Source: Candidatus Limnocylindrales bacterium
GTDB lineage: Bacteria; Chloroflexota; Limnocylindria; Limnocylindrales; CSP1-4
NCBI GenBank assembly: GCA_031292335.1
Contig: JARLHH010000171.1
Span: 1 to 30,989, forward strand
Length of the DNA stretch: 30,989 nucleotides
Direction: 5' to 3'
Shown: positions 30,474-30,989 of the stretch, in pieces
Layout of the letters: each line of letters opens with the position of its first letter
Position numbering within the stretch: position 1 is the stretch's first letter
Translations under genes and position numbers: made by a program
The notes under the pieces: generated by a model
What the model was told of the DNA's origin: nothing
The model's database searches: none
The model's input: only the letters and a program-made list of their open reading frames with translations

Positions 30474-30989
30474 GTGCTTCAGTCCCTCGCCCCTGCGCCG
30501 TGCGCCACTCGTCCCCGGCTGACATCCCGTGTCGGAGGCTTCCTCGTCCTGGCGCTGCTCGTCGTGGCCGCCTGTGGGACGAACCCGGGCGCGGCGTCCA
30601 CCGGCCCCGGGGCGGCCCGCACGGCGAGCCCCGAAGCGGTGGCTTCCGAGGCGCCCGCCAGTCCGCTCCCCTCCCCGTCTCGCTCCCCGCGCCCCGCGGC
30701 GACGACCCATGCCACCACCGCGGCGCCCACCGTGAAATCGTTCTGGGCGGCCGTGACGCGCGGCCTGACGGCGGCCGGGCACCTGCAGGTGACCATCTCC
30801 GGCCCGAACCCGGGCGTGCTGCGATACCAGCCGGCCGCCTCGGCCACCCTGGCCAGCGGCCAGATCGGGTTCGTCTGTGTTGGCGGCGCGGCGTATGACG
30901 GCCAGTCGGGGTTCGCGCGCGTGCCAGGCCCGTGGGTGTGCGGCGCCAGCGCCCTGGTGAGCAGCTTCCGCAAGATCGGCGAGCCGGCC
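30474..30989 (+). CDS. Lipoprotein of unknown function (partial, runs off the window)
   Basis: A GTG at 30474 opens 172 codons to the window end without a stop. The start has a lipoprotein signal (GGFLVLALLVVAACGTNPG, Cys about 36), then a Ser/Pro/Ala/Thr linker, then a folded-looking region SFWAAVTRGLTAAGHLQVTI, LRYQPAASATLASGQIG and GPWVCGASALVSSFRKIG. No family is recognised. The gene is absent from a simple stop-to-stop search because it is open at the right end. Confidence 0.8.
   Translation, partial: MLQSLAPAPCATRPRLTSRVGGFLVLALLVVAACGTNPGAASTGPGAARTASPEAVASEAPASPLPSPSRSPRPAATTHATTAAPTVKSFWAAVTRGLTAAGHLQVTISGPNPGVLRYQPAASATLASGQIGFVCVGGAAYDGQSGFARVPGPWVCGASALVSSFRKIGEPA

Noticed and set aside
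1..30989. CRISPR arrays, insertion sequences, integrase or phage genes
   Set aside because: No regularly spaced repeats, transposase or integrase motifs, or terminal inverted repeats were seen. The tRNA-Arg has no visible direct repeat or integrase beside it.

Overview
The window is about 70% G+C, densely coded, and uses ATG, GTG and TTG starts, many 4-base ATGA/GTGA gene overlaps and some apparently leaderless starts. Protein family make-up (DUF4332, DUF1461/TIGR01906, lipoproteins, ApbE/Fre-type redox genes, NrdR) suggests a high-GC Chloroflexota-like bacterium (or an actinobacterial relative); that placement is an inference, since there is no rRNA. No stretch longer than 300 bases lacks a gene.

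Left part (1-12800) is the most distinctive. A two-component system (236-2217, minus) is divergent from redox cassette 1: a small membrane protein, an ApbE-type flavin transferase homologue, a ferric-reductase-like heme membrane protein, a beta-propeller lipoprotein (2407-5793), then an exported cysteine-peptidase-like protein and a convergent lipoprotein. An ArsR-type metal sensor is divergent from a VIT1/CCC1 transporter (7464-8597). Redox cassette 2 follows (8775-12796): two small membrane proteins, a second ApbE, a second heme membrane protein, a NuoF-like flavin/FeS dehydrogenase and a ferredoxin, joined by overlaps or short gaps. The simplest reading is a transmembrane electron conduit: NAD(P)H -> NuoF-like protein/ferredoxin -> two b hemes -> an outside acceptor. 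The usual FMN_bind substrate of ApbE is absent and its place is taken by a small family of single-pass Pro/Ala/Thr-rich proteins.

Middle part (12800-19100): a two-helix small protein, a DoxX-Rieske fusion and a PPOX flavoprotein on minus; a tandem nitroreductase (SagB-like) protein on plus; tRNA-Arg(CCT); then a glutaredoxin-like/CcdA/TlpA thiol-redox operon.

Right part (19095-28130, minus): MBL hydrolase, dcd and nrdR in one overlapping operon with candidate NrdR boxes; a membrane coiled-coil protein beside fossil pieces of an acyl-CoA dehydrogenase/etfB locus; molybdenum cofactor genes mog, moaC, moeA downstream of a site-2 protease, DUF1461 and DUF4332 genes; and an Lgt-like protein. At the end lie a frameshifted exported lipoprotein with a papain-like region, and the start of another lipoprotein running off the window.
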